This document shows positions 28,382 to 37,433 of a DNA stretch of 64,000 bases, in pieces. Each line of letters starts with the position of its first letter. Position 1 is the stretch's first letter. The translations under genes and the position numbers were made by a program. The stretch is from Pseudomonas lactis. GTDB taxonomy: Bacteria; Pseudomonadota; Gammaproteobacteria; Pseudomonadales; Pseudomonadaceae. The stretch is taken from NCBI RefSeq assembly GCF_001439845.1, contig NZ_JYLO01000007.1, positions 186,001 through 250,000 on the forward strand. The letters run 5' to 3'. The notes beneath the pieces were generated by a model. That model searched no databases and was not told the origin of the DNA. It worked only from the letters and a program-made list of their open reading frames with translations.

Positions 28382-29692
28382 ATGAGCACCACCTACCAAG
28401 AGGCCGCGAGCGCCGCACCTGCCAACTCGACCGCCCGCGTCGCCACGGCGAGCATCGTCGGCACCGCCATTGAGTTCTACGATTTCTACATCTACGCCAC
28501 GGCTGCCGCCCTGGTGATCGGTCCGGTGTTCTTCCCCCAGACCTCCGGCACCGCGCAGATGCTGGCGTCGTTTCTGACCTTCGGCATCGCCTTTATCGCC
28601 CGGCCACTGGGGTCGGCGTTGTTCGGTCACTTCGGCGACCGTATCGGCCGCAAATCCACCCTGGTGGCTTCGCTGCTATTGATGGGGGTATGTACCACCT
28701 TGATCGGCTTGCTGCCGGGCTACGACAGCATCGGTGCCTGGGCGCCGATTCTCTTGTGTGTTTTGCGCTTCGGCCAAGGCCTGGGCCTGGGCGGGGAATG
28801 GGGCGGTGCGGCCTTACTGGCAACCGAGAACGCGCCCAAGGGCAAACGCGCCTGGTTCGGCATGTTCCCGCAGTTGGGCCCGTCGATTGGCTTCCTGGCG
28901 GCCAACGGCTTGTTTCTGATTCTGGCCATGAGCCTGAATGACGAGCAATTTCGCAGCTGGGGCTGGCGCATTCCGTTCATCCTCAGCGCCGCACTGGTGA
29001 TGGTGGGCCTGTATGCGCGCCTCAAACTGCATGAGACGCCGGTATTCGCCAATGCCGTGGCCAAGGAAAAACCGGTGAAAGTGCCGCTGGTGGAGCTGTT
29101 CAGCCAGCATTGGCTGCCGGTACTGCTGGGCGCCGCGTCGATGGTGGTGTGCTACGCGCTGTTCTATATCACCACGGCGTTTTCGTTGAGCTACGGCGTT
29201 TCCACCCTGGGCTACAGCCGTGAAACCTTCCTCGGCCTGCTGTGCTTTGCGGTGCTATTCATGGGGCTGGCGACACCATTGGCCGCCTTGGCCAGTGATC
29301 GCTACGGGCGCAAGCCGGTGTTGATCGTCGGTGCGGTCCTGGCGATTCTGTCGGGCTTTACCATGGAGCCGCTGCTGACCCATGGCTCCACCTGGGCCGT
29401 GGCGCTGTTTTTGGCCCTGGAGCTGTTTTTGATGGGCGTGACGTTCGCACCGATGGGCGCCCTGCTGCCGGAATTGTTCCCGACCCGCGTGCGTTATACC
29501 GGTGCATCGGCGGCGTATAACCTGGGCGGGATCGTGGGGGCCTCGGCGGCGCCGTTCTTCGCGACCAAGCTGGTGGCGATGGGCGGGCTGAGTTATGTCG
29601 GGGGGTATGTGTCGGCGGCAGCGTTGCTGAGTTTGATTGCGGTGCTGTGCCTGAAAGAGACGCGGGATAACGACTTGAACAAGGTTGCCTGA
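28382..29692 (+). CDS. MFS transporter, metabolite:H+ symporter (MHS) subfamily
   Basis: The 436-residue inner-membrane protein has twelve predicted membrane segments. The MHS signature runs from TASIVGTAIEFYDFYIYATA through GSALFGHFGDRIGRK and GLGLGGEWGGAALL. Relatives (ProP, ShiA, KgtP types) take up osmolytes, shikimate or dicarboxylates with protons. The substrate cannot be predicted here and no metabolic genes are adjacent. AGGGAT precedes the ATG. Confidence 0.88.
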   Translation: MSTTYQEAASAAPANSTARVATASIVGTAIEFYDFYIYATAAALVIGPVFFPQTSGTAQMLASFLTFGIAFIARPLGSALFGHFGDRIGRKSTLVASLLLMGVCTTLIGLLPGYDSIGAWAPILLCVLRFGQGLGLGGEWGGAALLATENAPKGKRAWFGMFPQLGPSIGFLAANGLFLILAMSLNDEQFRSWGWRIPFILSAALVMVGLYARLKLHETPVFANAVAKEKPVKVPLVELFSQHWLPVLLGAASMVVCYALFYITTAFSLSYGVSTLGYSRETFLGLLCFAVLFMGLATPLAALASDRYGRKPVLIVGAVLAILSGFTMEPLLTHGSTWAVALFLALELFLMGVTFAPMGALLPELFPTRVRYTGASAAYNLGGIVGASAAPFFATKLVAMGGLSYVGGYVSAAALLSLIAVLCLKETRDNDLNKVA

Positions 29693-29698
29693 CCCCAT

Positions 29699-29805
29699 GC
29701 TCGTTCCCACGCTCTGCGTGGGAATGCAGTTAGGGACGCTCTGCGTCCCCAAGCGCGACGCAGAGCGTCACAAGAGGCATTCCCACGCAAAGCGTGGGAA
29801 CGAGC
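29699..29805. repeat. Long palindromic repeat (GTTCCCACGCTCTGCGTGGGAA family)
   Basis: Two nested inverted repeats: GCTCGTTCCCAC at 29699 pairs with GTGGGAACGAGC ending at 29805, and GACGCTCTGCGTC pairs with GACGCAGAGCGTC inside. Another copy lies at 41686-41800. It fills the convergent gap between the MHS transporter and purT and may stop transcription from both sides. Confidence 0.85.
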
Positions 29806-29813
29806 GTGGCGGT

Positions 29814-30995
29814 TTAGAGCTCTACAACAACTGCTTGGGAAGCACGGGTCGCCTTGGCACGAGCCGCTTCAATCGACTCGTCCCGCGCCAGTGCCACGCC
29901 CATGCGGCGCTGGCCGTTCACTTCAGGTTTGCCAAACAGACGCAACGCTGTATCCGGCTCGCTCAGCGCGGCGCCAAGGTTGGCGAATGCGGTCTGGGTG
30001 GACTGCCCTTCCACCAGAATCACCGCCGACGCCGAAGGGCCGAACTGGCGGATCAACGGGATCGGCAGGCCGAGAATGGCGCGTGCGTGCAGGGCAAACT
30101 GCGACAGATCCTGGGAAATCAGGGTCACCAGGCCAGTGTCATGGGGGCGCGGCGACACTTCGCTGAACCACACCTGATCGCCCTTGATGAACAATTCCAC
30201 ACCAAACAGACCACGACCGCCCAAGGCTTCGGTTACCGCCTTGGCAACGCGCTCGGATTCTGCCAAGGCAACCGGGCTCATAGCCTGTGGCTGCCAGGAC
30301 TCTTGGTAATCGCCCTTCTCCTGGCGATGCCCCACCGGCGCGCAGAAAGTAGTACCACCGATGTGGCGCACGGTCAGCAGGGTGATTTCGTAGTCGAAGT
30401 CGATAAAACCTTCGATGATCACCCGGCCCTTGCCGGCACGCCCGCCCTCTTGGGCGTAGTCCCAGGCTTTCTGCACGTCGTCGGCGCTGCGCAACAGGCT
30501 CTGGCCCTTGCCCGACGAACTCATCACCGGCTTGACCACGCACGGAAAGCCCAGGTCCTGGACGGCCTTGCTGTAGTCTTCGAAGGTATCGGCGAAGTGG
30601 TACGGCGAGGTCGGCAGGTCCAGCTCTTCGGCGGCCAGGCGACGGATGCCTTCACGGTTCATGGTCAGCGACGTGGCGCGGGCGGTGGGGATCACGGTGA
30701 AACCTTCGGCCTCCAGCTCGACCAGGGTCGCGGTGGCGATGGCTTCGATTTCCGGCACGATAAAGTGCGGTTTCTCCGCCTCGATCACCGCACGCAGCGC
30801 GGCCCCGTCAAGCATGTTGATCACATGGCTACGGTGCGCCACCTGCATGGCCGGCGCGTTGGCGTAGCGATCCACGGCAATCACTTCAACGCCCAGGCGC
30901 TGCAGTTCGATTACCACTTCCTTGCCCAGCTCACCGCAGCCACACAGCAAAACGCGGGTCGCGGTTGGCGACAATGGAGTTCCGATTCGGGTCAT
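29814..30995 (-). CDS. purT: Formate-dependent phosphoribosylglycinamide formyltransferase 2
   Basis: PurT makes formyl-GAR from GAR, formate and ATP, the folate-independent route of purine step 3. The 393-residue ATP-grasp enzyme has [20 protein letters not shown] at the N-terminus, [11 protein letters not shown] in the ATP-grasp loop and [14 protein letters not shown] for ATP/Mg binding. The ATG at 30995 has GAGGA six bases upstream; a GTG one codon before it is less likely. purL, guaA and guaB of the same pathway lie further right. Confidence 0.97.
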   Translation of the reverse strand: MTRIGTPLSPTATRVLLCGCGELGKEVVIELQRLGVEVIAVDRYANAPAMQVAHRSHVINMLDGAALRAVIEAEKPHFIVPEIEAIATATLVELEAEGFTVIPTARATSLTMNREGIRRLAAEELDLPTSPYHFADTFEDYSKAVQDLGFPCVVKPVMSSSGKGQSLLRSADDVQKAWDYAQEGGRAGKGRVIIEGFIDFDYEITLLTVRHIGGTTFCAPVGHRQEKGDYQESWQPQAMSPVALAESERVAKAVTEALGGRGLFGVELFIKGDQVWFSEVSPRPHDTGLVTLISQDLSQFALHARAILGLPIPLIRQFGPSASAVILVEGQSTQTAFANLGAALSEPDTALRLFGKPEVNGQRRMGVALARDESIEAARAKATRASQAVVVEL

Positions 30996-31065
30996 CACAG
31001 GTCCTCAGGGGAGCGGATCATGGGGGAGAAAGGCCGGCATTTTACATGAACTGCAAAAATTGGCC

Positions 31066-31533
31066 TCAGTTGGCGACAGCCCGCCGGCGGATGCGCCAGG
31101 CCATGATCAGCCAGACCACGGTGACCCCGGCGAATTTGGACACCAACGCCGTGCCCGCCACCGCCGGCGTCAGTGCGCCGATCAGGCCGAAAAAGATAAA
31201 GGTGTCGAGGGGAATGCTCAGCGCCGAACTTATCCACAGGCGGTCATGCAGCGGGCGCTTGGTGATGCTGAACACCAGCCAGTCGATGCACTCGGACACC
31301 GCAAACGCCGTGGCACTGGCCAGGGCGATGGACGGGTCGGAGGTGATATAGGACAGCACCAGCGCCGCCAGCATGGCGATGATTGCGCCGTGGCCGAAGC
31401 GGGTTTGCACCATGTCACGCAGGATAAATACCAGGCCGCCCCAGGCGGACCAGATAACGTCCAGGTGCGGGGCGGTGGAGAAGGCGAAGTTGATCAGCAC
31501 GACGCTGCTGATGTAGGCGATCAGGAAAAACAT
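31066..31533 (-). CDS. VUT family membrane protein (YhhQ-like)
   Basis: The 155-residue protein has about five hydrophobic segments and the family features SATAFAVSECIDWLVFS and PLHDRLWISSALSIPLDTFIF, shortened here as landmarks. It matches the VUT/YhhQ family (PF02592). Some members import queuosine precursors such as preQ0; the length here is shorter than YhhQ (about 220), so transport of that substrate is uncertain. The start MFFLIAYISS puts a membrane helix at the N-terminus. Confidence 0.75.
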   Translation of the reverse strand: MFFLIAYISSVVLINFAFSTAPHLDVIWSAWGGLVFILRDMVQTRFGHGAIIAMLAALVLSYITSDPSIALASATAFAVSECIDWLVFSITKRPLHDRLWISSALSIPLDTFIFFGLIGALTPAVAGTALVSKFAGVTVVWLIMAWRIRRRAVAN

Positions 31534-31600
31534 GGGGATGGACCTGTGGGTAATGCCGCACAGGGTACACAATTACAAGGATGTCGTCTGGCAGGGCCTC

Positions 31601-31624
31601 ATCGCAGGCAAGCCAGCTCCCACA
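31601..31624. repeat. Single REP sequence
   Basis: ATCGCAGGCAAGCCAGCTCC followed by CACA is one arm of the GTGGGAGCTGGCTTGCCTGCGAT family without an inverted partner nearby. It lies between the DUF1289 and VUT genes. Confidence 0.75.
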
Positions 31625-31666
31625 TTTGACGGTATTCACACATCAAGGGTGGGAGATGGCGGCCTG

Positions 31667-31882
31667 TCAGGCGCCGGATTTCCCAGGGGTCATCCACATC
31701 ATCCCACTCGCCACCGCCCGTTCATGGCACAACCCCAGCACCACCCGGCGCTCGGCGTTGTCCATGCGGCTCCAGCGCGTGATTTCATCCACATTGCGCT
31801 GGCAGCCGGTGCAGATATCGTCATCATCCAGTGCGCAAATGCTCACGCAGGGCGAGGCGACCGGTCGTTCAATTGTGCTCAT
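31667..31882 (-). CDS. DUF1289 domain protein
   Basis: The 71-residue protein carries the DUF1289 cysteine pattern [20 protein letters not shown] (C12, C16, C25, C28), suggestive of a small metal-binding knuckle, followed by the helical EITRWSRM region. Function is unknown. Its ATG overlaps the stop of the carbonic anhydrase gene by four bases, so it is translationally coupled as the last gene of a three-gene operon. Confidence 0.85.
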   Translation of the reverse strand: MSTIERPVASPCVSICALDDDDICTGCQRNVDEITRWSRMDNAERRVVLGLCHERAVASGMMWMTPGKSGA

Positions 31883-32403
31883 TCCTGCTGCTCAGCCAGG
31901 TCACGGGCATAACGCTGCGCGTTATGCACATAGTGCGCGGCGCTGGCTTCGAGCATGCGCTTTTGCGCCTCGGTCAGCTCACGCACCACTTTGCCTGGCG
32001 AGCCCATGACCAGCGAGCCATCGGGGATTTCCTTGCCTTCGCCGATCAGCGAGTTAGCGCCAATGATGCAGTGCTTGCCGATCTTGGCGCCGTTGAGGAT
32101 CACCGCGTTGATACCAATCAGGCTGTAGTCGTCGACGGTGCAGCCGTGCAGCATGGCGTTATGGCCAATGGTCACGCCAGTGCCCAGGGTCAGCGGGTAG
32201 CCCATGTCGGTGTGCATCACGCTGCCGTCCTGCACGTTGCTGTTCTTGCCGATCAGGATCAGCTCGTTATCGCCACGCAATACCGCGTTGAACCAGACGT
32301 TGGCGCCCTCCTCCAGCCTGACCTTGCCCACCAGGGTGGCATTGGGTGCCACCCAGCTGTGGGGGTGCATCTCGACGCGGGCGTCGCCCAGGCGGTACTT
32401 CAT
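31879..32403 (-). CDS. Gamma-class carbonic anhydrase family protein (YrdA-like)
   Basis: The 174-residue left-handed beta-helix protein has hexapeptide repeats and the metal histidines in [17 protein letters not shown]. Family members bind zinc and may hydrate CO2 or act as acyl hydrolases; activity is unproven for this branch. It lies 35 bases after the CoA pyrophosphatase gene and overlaps the DUF1289 gene. Confidence 0.88.
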   Translation of the reverse strand: MKYRLGDARVEMHPHSWVAPNATLVGKVRLEEGANVWFNAVLRGDNELILIGKNSNVQDGSVMHTDMGYPLTLGTGVTIGHNAMLHGCTVDDYSLIGINAVILNGAKIGKHCIIGANSLIGEGKEIPDGSLVMGSPGKVVRELTEAQKRMLEASAAHYVHNAQRYARDLAEQQE

Positions 32404-32438
32404 GGTTTTTCCTCACGGCTTGCCATTTAAACGATGGC

Positions 32439-33041
32439 TTATAGATTGATGAAGCTCTTGGGTGGCTGGTGCAGGCTGATCTTGGCATCGTCATAGAGCA
32501 GGTTGATCAGCTCGACAATCATGATTGCCGTCAGCCCCCAGATTTTGTATTCGCCGAACCGGTAGCTGGGCACATACCAACTGCGGCCCTGGTAATCAAT
32601 GCGGTGGGTATGTTCGCGTGGGTCCTGTCGGAAAAAGTCCAAAGGCACGCTGAAAACGGCGGCAATCTCGGCGTCGTTGGCCAGGTATTCGACGTAATCG
32701 GGGACCACGCCCACATAGGGCGTTACGCGGATGCCGTGCAGGGAAATCAGCGGGCTCAACGGGCCAATGACTTCAACCAGCCCCGGCGGCAGGCCGATTT
32801 CTTCTTCGGCTTCGCGCAAAGCGGTAAAGATCAGGTCCGGGTCTTCGGGGTCGCGGCGCCCGCCGGGAAAGGCCACTTCGCCACCGTGGGTCGACAGCCC
32901 GCTGGCGCGCAGGGTCAGGATCAGCTCGGGTTCGTCACTGCGGGTAATCGGCACCAGCACCGCCGCCTCGGGGAAACGCCCGTCGGTTTCCAGGGTATGG
33001 GGGGTGTGATTGCTTACCCGGCGAAGTAGCTCGTCCAGCAT
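32439..33041 (-). CDS. CoA pyrophosphatase (Nudix, NudL/YeaB type)
   Basis: The enzyme cleaves CoA or acyl-CoA to phosphopantetheine forms and 3',5'-ADP. The 200-residue protein has the NudL-specific LRASGLSTHGGEVAFPGG and the Nudix box with GGRRDPEDPDL and ALREAEEEIG (metal-binding glutamates). It is the first gene of the operon with the carbonic anhydrase and DUF1289 genes and is divergent from another Nudix gene. Confidence 0.88.
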   Translation of the reverse strand: MLDELLRRVSNHTPHTLETDGRFPEAAVLVPITRSDEPELILTLRASGLSTHGGEVAFPGGRRDPEDPDLIFTALREAEEEIGLPPGLVEVIGPLSPLISLHGIRVTPYVGVVPDYVEYLANDAEIAAVFSVPLDFFRQDPREHTHRIDYQGRSWYVPSYRFGEYKIWGLTAIMIVELINLLYDDAKISLHQPPKSFINL

Positions 33042-33188
33042 GAGTCATCTCGGTCTGTTGGCTACCTTGCATCATGCACCAAAGCGTGCGAGCGCCCAAC
33101 CCCAAAACCGCAGAGCTGTCGCTAAACGACAACTTGCAGGAACGCCCGGCACCAAGCCAAGATGTGCCCATTCTCCAGGAACCCCAGC

Positions 33189-33737
33189 ATGAATTTCTGC
33201 AGCCAGTGCGGCAAACCGGTGACCCAACGTATTCCCGAAGGCGACGCGCGCCTGCGTTATGTATGCGATCACTGCTCGACCATTCATTACCAGAACCCCA
33301 ATATCGTCGCCGGTACCGTGCCGGTGTGGGGCGACCAAGTGCTGCTTTGCCGCCGCGCCATCGAGCCACGCCTGGGTTACTGGACCCTGCCCGCCGGCTT
33401 TATGGAAAATGGCGAGACCGTCGAACAGGCCGCCATGCGTGAAACCCTGGAAGAAGCCTGCGCCCGGGTGCGCAACTTAAGCATCTATACCCTGATCAAT
33501 GTGCCGCACATCAGTCAGGTGCATATCTTCTACCGCGCCGAATTGATCGATCTGGACTTCGCCGCTGGCCAGGAGAGCCTGGAAGTGAGGCTGTTCGACG
33601 AAGCCGATATCCCTTGGTCCGAGCTGGCTTTCCGCACGGTCGGGCGTACCTTAGAATGCTTCTTCGCTGACCGTCGCCAACAGGCGTACCCGGTACGTAG
33701 CGAATCTGTGCCACCGCTGTCCAAGCCCGCCCAATAA
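33189..33737 (+). CDS. Nudix hydrolase with N-terminal zinc ribbon
   Basis: The 182-residue protein starts with a zinc ribbon (C4, C7 in FCSQCGKP; C25, C28 in VCDHCSTIHYQNP) followed by a Nudix domain with GFMENGETVEQAAMRETLEEA. This layout resembles NudC-type and ADP-ribose pyrophosphatase-like proteins, but it lacks the N-terminal domain of NudC (about 280 residues). The substrate is unknown. AGGA lies about ten bases before the ATG at 33189. Confidence 0.85.
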   Translation: MNFCSQCGKPVTQRIPEGDARLRYVCDHCSTIHYQNPNIVAGTVPVWGDQVLLCRRAIEPRLGYWTLPAGFMENGETVEQAAMRETLEEACARVRNLSIYTLINVPHISQVHIFYRAELIDLDFAAGQESLEVRLFDEADIPWSELAFRTVGRTLECFFADRRQQAYPVRSESVPPLSKPAQ

Positions 33738-33773
33738 CAAGCCGGCCAATGTCGCCAAAGGGATACCGTTTCA

Positions 33774-34277
33774 ATGCGTTGGTTGCTTGCTCTGATCTGC
33801 CTGTCGTTCGCCACGCTGTCTCCGGCCTCCACGGTGCAAACCCTTGGCGGTAAAACGGTCGAGAAAGTCCTGGTACTCAAGTCCGCCCACCAGCTGCAGT
33901 TGATCAACGACGGCAAGCCGTTCAAGACCTATCGCATTTCCCTGGGCAAGAACCCCAAGGGCCACAAGCTGATCGAAGGCGACCGCCGCACGCCCGAAGG
34001 CCTCTACTGGCTCGACTGGCGCAAGACCAGCGACCGCTTCAACCTGGCCATGCACATTTCCTACCCGAACATCAGCGACGCCGCCCGCGCACGCCGCGAA
34101 GGCGTGAAGCCGGGCAGCATGATCATGATCCACGGCACCCCCGACACCGAAGACTACCCGGAACAGTGGTTTCACACCCTGGACTGGACCGACGGCTGCA
34201 TCGGCATGCGCAACGTGGATATGCGCGAAGTGTGGAACCTGGTCAAAGACGGCACCCTCATCGAGATTCGGCCGTAA
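33774..34277 (+). CDS. L,D-transpeptidase family protein (YkuD domain)
   Basis: The 167-residue secreted protein has a signal peptide (about 1-19, ending SPAS) and a YkuD catalytic domain ending HGTPDTEDYP...DGCIGMRN, with the catalytic histidine and cysteine. Such enzymes crosslink peptidoglycan or attach proteins in the periplasm, using meso-diaminopimelate. This is the short single-domain form without LysM. It lies 36 bases after the Nudix gene and could share its transcript. Confidence 0.9.
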   Translation: MRWLLALICLSFATLSPASTVQTLGGKTVEKVLVLKSAHQLQLINDGKPFKTYRISLGKNPKGHKLIEGDRRTPEGLYWLDWRKTSDRFNLAMHISYPNISDAARARREGVKPGSMIMIHGTPDTEDYPEQWFHTLDWTDGCIGMRNVDMREVWNLVKDGTLIEIRP

Positions 34278-34391
34278 TCCCACGCCGTTCGTAAAATAAT
34301 TCGAAAATAATTCCTGCCCCAGGCAGCGCTTGCCGGTGAATACCAGTTCACCGCGCGGGACCCTGCACTTATGCGCGCCACAAAGACCTCT

Positions 34392-34410
34392 CTAATACCA
34401 CTTGATACCA
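34392..34410. promoter_or_regulatory. Probable NagR operator, distal box
   Basis: CTAATACCACTTGATACCA is the inverse complement of the proximal box apart from one inserted base. Each box carries two TGGTAT-type half-sites spaced 4-5 bp. The box lies 148 bp before the regulator ATG. Confidence 0.55.
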
Positions 34411-34459
34411 AGCCCCATTAAAGTGCCTTGAAACCGGGATTCGCACCGTTTTGGTAGCA

Positions 34460-34488
34460 TTGACATGGTATTTAAGTGGTATTAGTTT
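34460..34488 (+). promoter_or_regulatory. nagR promoter overlapped by the proximal operator box
   Basis: TTGACA at 34460-34465 is followed by the box TGGTATTTAAGTGGTATTAG (34466-34485) and a weak -10-like TAGTTT at 34483. The box fills the spacer between the promoter elements, as expected for repression by the GntR-family product encoded next. The -10 is poor, so the exact start site is uncertain. Confidence 0.55.
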
Positions 34489-34539
34489 TCGGCCATTACC
34501 GGGCGACAACACTCCAATAACGCATCGGAAACCTGACAG

Positions 34540-35298
34540 ATGAACCCCATCCTGGCCCTGCGCCCCGACGACAAGCAATCCACGCCGCTGTACCTGCAAC
34601 TGGCCCGCAGCCTTGAAGCAGCGATCCATGCCGGCCAGTGGAAATCCGAACAGGCCCTGCCTTCGGAACGCGCCCTCAGCGAGCAGTTGAGCATCTCACG
34701 GGTCACCGCTCGTAAAGCGCTGGAAGTGTTGCTGGCTCAAGGCCTGATCCGTCGCAGCCAAGGCTCCGGCACCTTTATCACGCCGCGCCTGGAACAACCC
34801 TTGTCGCGCCTGTCGGGGTTCAGCGAAATGCTGCGGCTCAAGGGTTTTGTGCCCACATCCCAGTGGCTGGAACGCGACATCACCCCGCCGACCCATGAAG
34901 AACTGATCCGCCTGGGCCTGTCGCCCACCGACAAAGTGGCGCGCCTCAAGCGCCTGCGCAAAGCCGATGACACGGTGATGGCGATTGAAATGACTGCCAT
35001 GCCAGCGTCGGTGTTGCCCCACCCCCAGGCCATCGGCAATTCGTTGTACGAATATCTGGAAAGCATCGGCAAGCCCATCGTGCGCGCCTTGCAGCATATC
35101 CAGGCGATCAATGCCTCGGATGAGTTTGCCGCGCTGGTGGGCATCGCCCCCGGCACCGCCATGCTGCTGATGACCCGCGTGGGCTACACCGCCGACAACA
35201 CGCCGATTGAGATCACCGACACCTACTGCCGCAACGACTACTACGACTTTGTCGCAGAGCTGCGCCGCCATGATTATTCCGCCGAATTGCGAACTTAG
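34540..35298 (+). CDS. nagR: GntR/HutC-family regulator of GlcNAc use
   Basis: The 252-residue repressor has a GntR winged helix (about 15-80, LPSERALSEQLSISRVTARKALEVL as landmark in part) and a UTRA effector domain (about 95-245), which in this group binds GlcNAc-6-phosphate or glucosamine-6-phosphate. It is the first gene of the operon nagR-nagA-SIS deaminase-nagF-nagE, so it is autoregulated with its targets. The gene is called nagQ in some pseudomonads. Two inverted boxes upstream are probable operators. Confidence 0.9.
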   Translation: MNPILALRPDDKQSTPLYLQLARSLEAAIHAGQWKSEQALPSERALSEQLSISRVTARKALEVLLAQGLIRRSQGSGTFITPRLEQPLSRLSGFSEMLRLKGFVPTSQWLERDITPPTHEELIRLGLSPTDKVARLKRLRKADDTVMAIEMTAMPASVLPHPQAIGNSLYEYLESIGKPIVRALQHIQAINASDEFAALVGIAPGTAMLLMTRVGYTADNTPIEITDTYCRNDYYDFVAELRRHDYSAELRT

Positions 35299-35308
35299 AG
35301 AACTGCCC

Positions 35309-36395
<1,087 letters not shown>

Positions 36396-36415
<20 letters not shown>

Positions 36416-37418
36416 AGAGGCCCTGGCCTCCTGCGACGCCGTCGCGGCCCAACTGCAACGCCTGAATCCCATGCTGGAAGAAGTCGCCGGGCGCCTGCGC
36501 CGCCAGCCACCGCAAGTGGCGATGACCATCGCCCGCGGCAGCTCCGACCACGCCGCCAGTTACTTCGCTTACCTGGCCATGCAGCACGTGGGCATTCCCG
36601 TGGCGTCGCTGCCGATGTCGGTGGTGACCCTGTTGCAGGCGCCGATGAAAGTCAGCGGCCAGGTAGCGTTTGGTTTCTCCCAATCGGGGCAGAGCCCGGA
36701 TCTGGTCAATAGCCTGCGCCTGTTACGCAAACGTGGCGCCTTGAGCATCTCGCTGGTCAACGCCGAAGACTCGCCACTGGAAGCCGCATGCGAATTCCAT
36801 GTGCCGCTGTGCGCCGGGCCGGAACTCAGCGTGGCCGCCACGAAAAGTTTTATCGCCACCCTCAGCGCCAGTGCGCAACTGATCGGCCACTGGAATCAGG
36901 AAGCCGACTTGCTGCAAGCCTGTCAGGCCTTGCCCGATGGCCTGCGTGACGCCGCCACACAGGATTGGCGCACGGCCATCGACGCCCTTAAAGGCAGCCA
37001 GCGCTTGATGGTCATCGGCCGAGGCGCCGGGTTTGCCATCGCCCAGGAAGCCGCGCTCAAGCTCAAGGAAACCTCGGCGATCCAGGCCGAAGCCTTCAGC
37101 AGCGCCGAAGTGCGCCACGGGCCGATGGCGCTGATCGACGAGAACTACCCCTTGCTGGTGTTCGCCCCACGCGGCGCCGAGCAGGCCGGCCTGTTGAGCC
37201 TGGCCGCCGATATGCGCCAACGCGGTGCCCGCGTGCTGCTGGCTGCGCCGGATGACATCGCCGAACGCGACCTGACCCTGAGCCGCGCTGAACACCCAAG
37301 CCTGGACCCGATCCTGGCGATCCAGAGTTTCTACGTGATGGCCGCCGGCCTGGCTGAAGCTCGGGGCATGGACCCGGACCAGCCGCGCCACCTGAGCAAA
37401 GTCACCCGCACGCACTAA
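36396..37418 (+). CDS. SIS-domain glucosamine-6-phosphate deaminase (NagB-II type)
   Basis: The 340-residue protein has two SIS domains (about 35-175 and 200-330; IARGSSDHAASYFAYL, FSQSGQSPDLV, ELSVAATKSF, VIGRGAGFAIAQEAALKLKE). It lacks the glutaminase domain of GlmS, so it probably deaminates glucosamine-6-phosphate to fructose-6-phosphate, replacing classical NagB, which is absent here. The TTG at 36396 is chosen because AGGAG lies six bases before it; an ATG four codons later is too far. The start overlaps the nagA end. Confidence 0.9.
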
Positions 37419-37433
37419 AGCGGCGTTTTCCTG

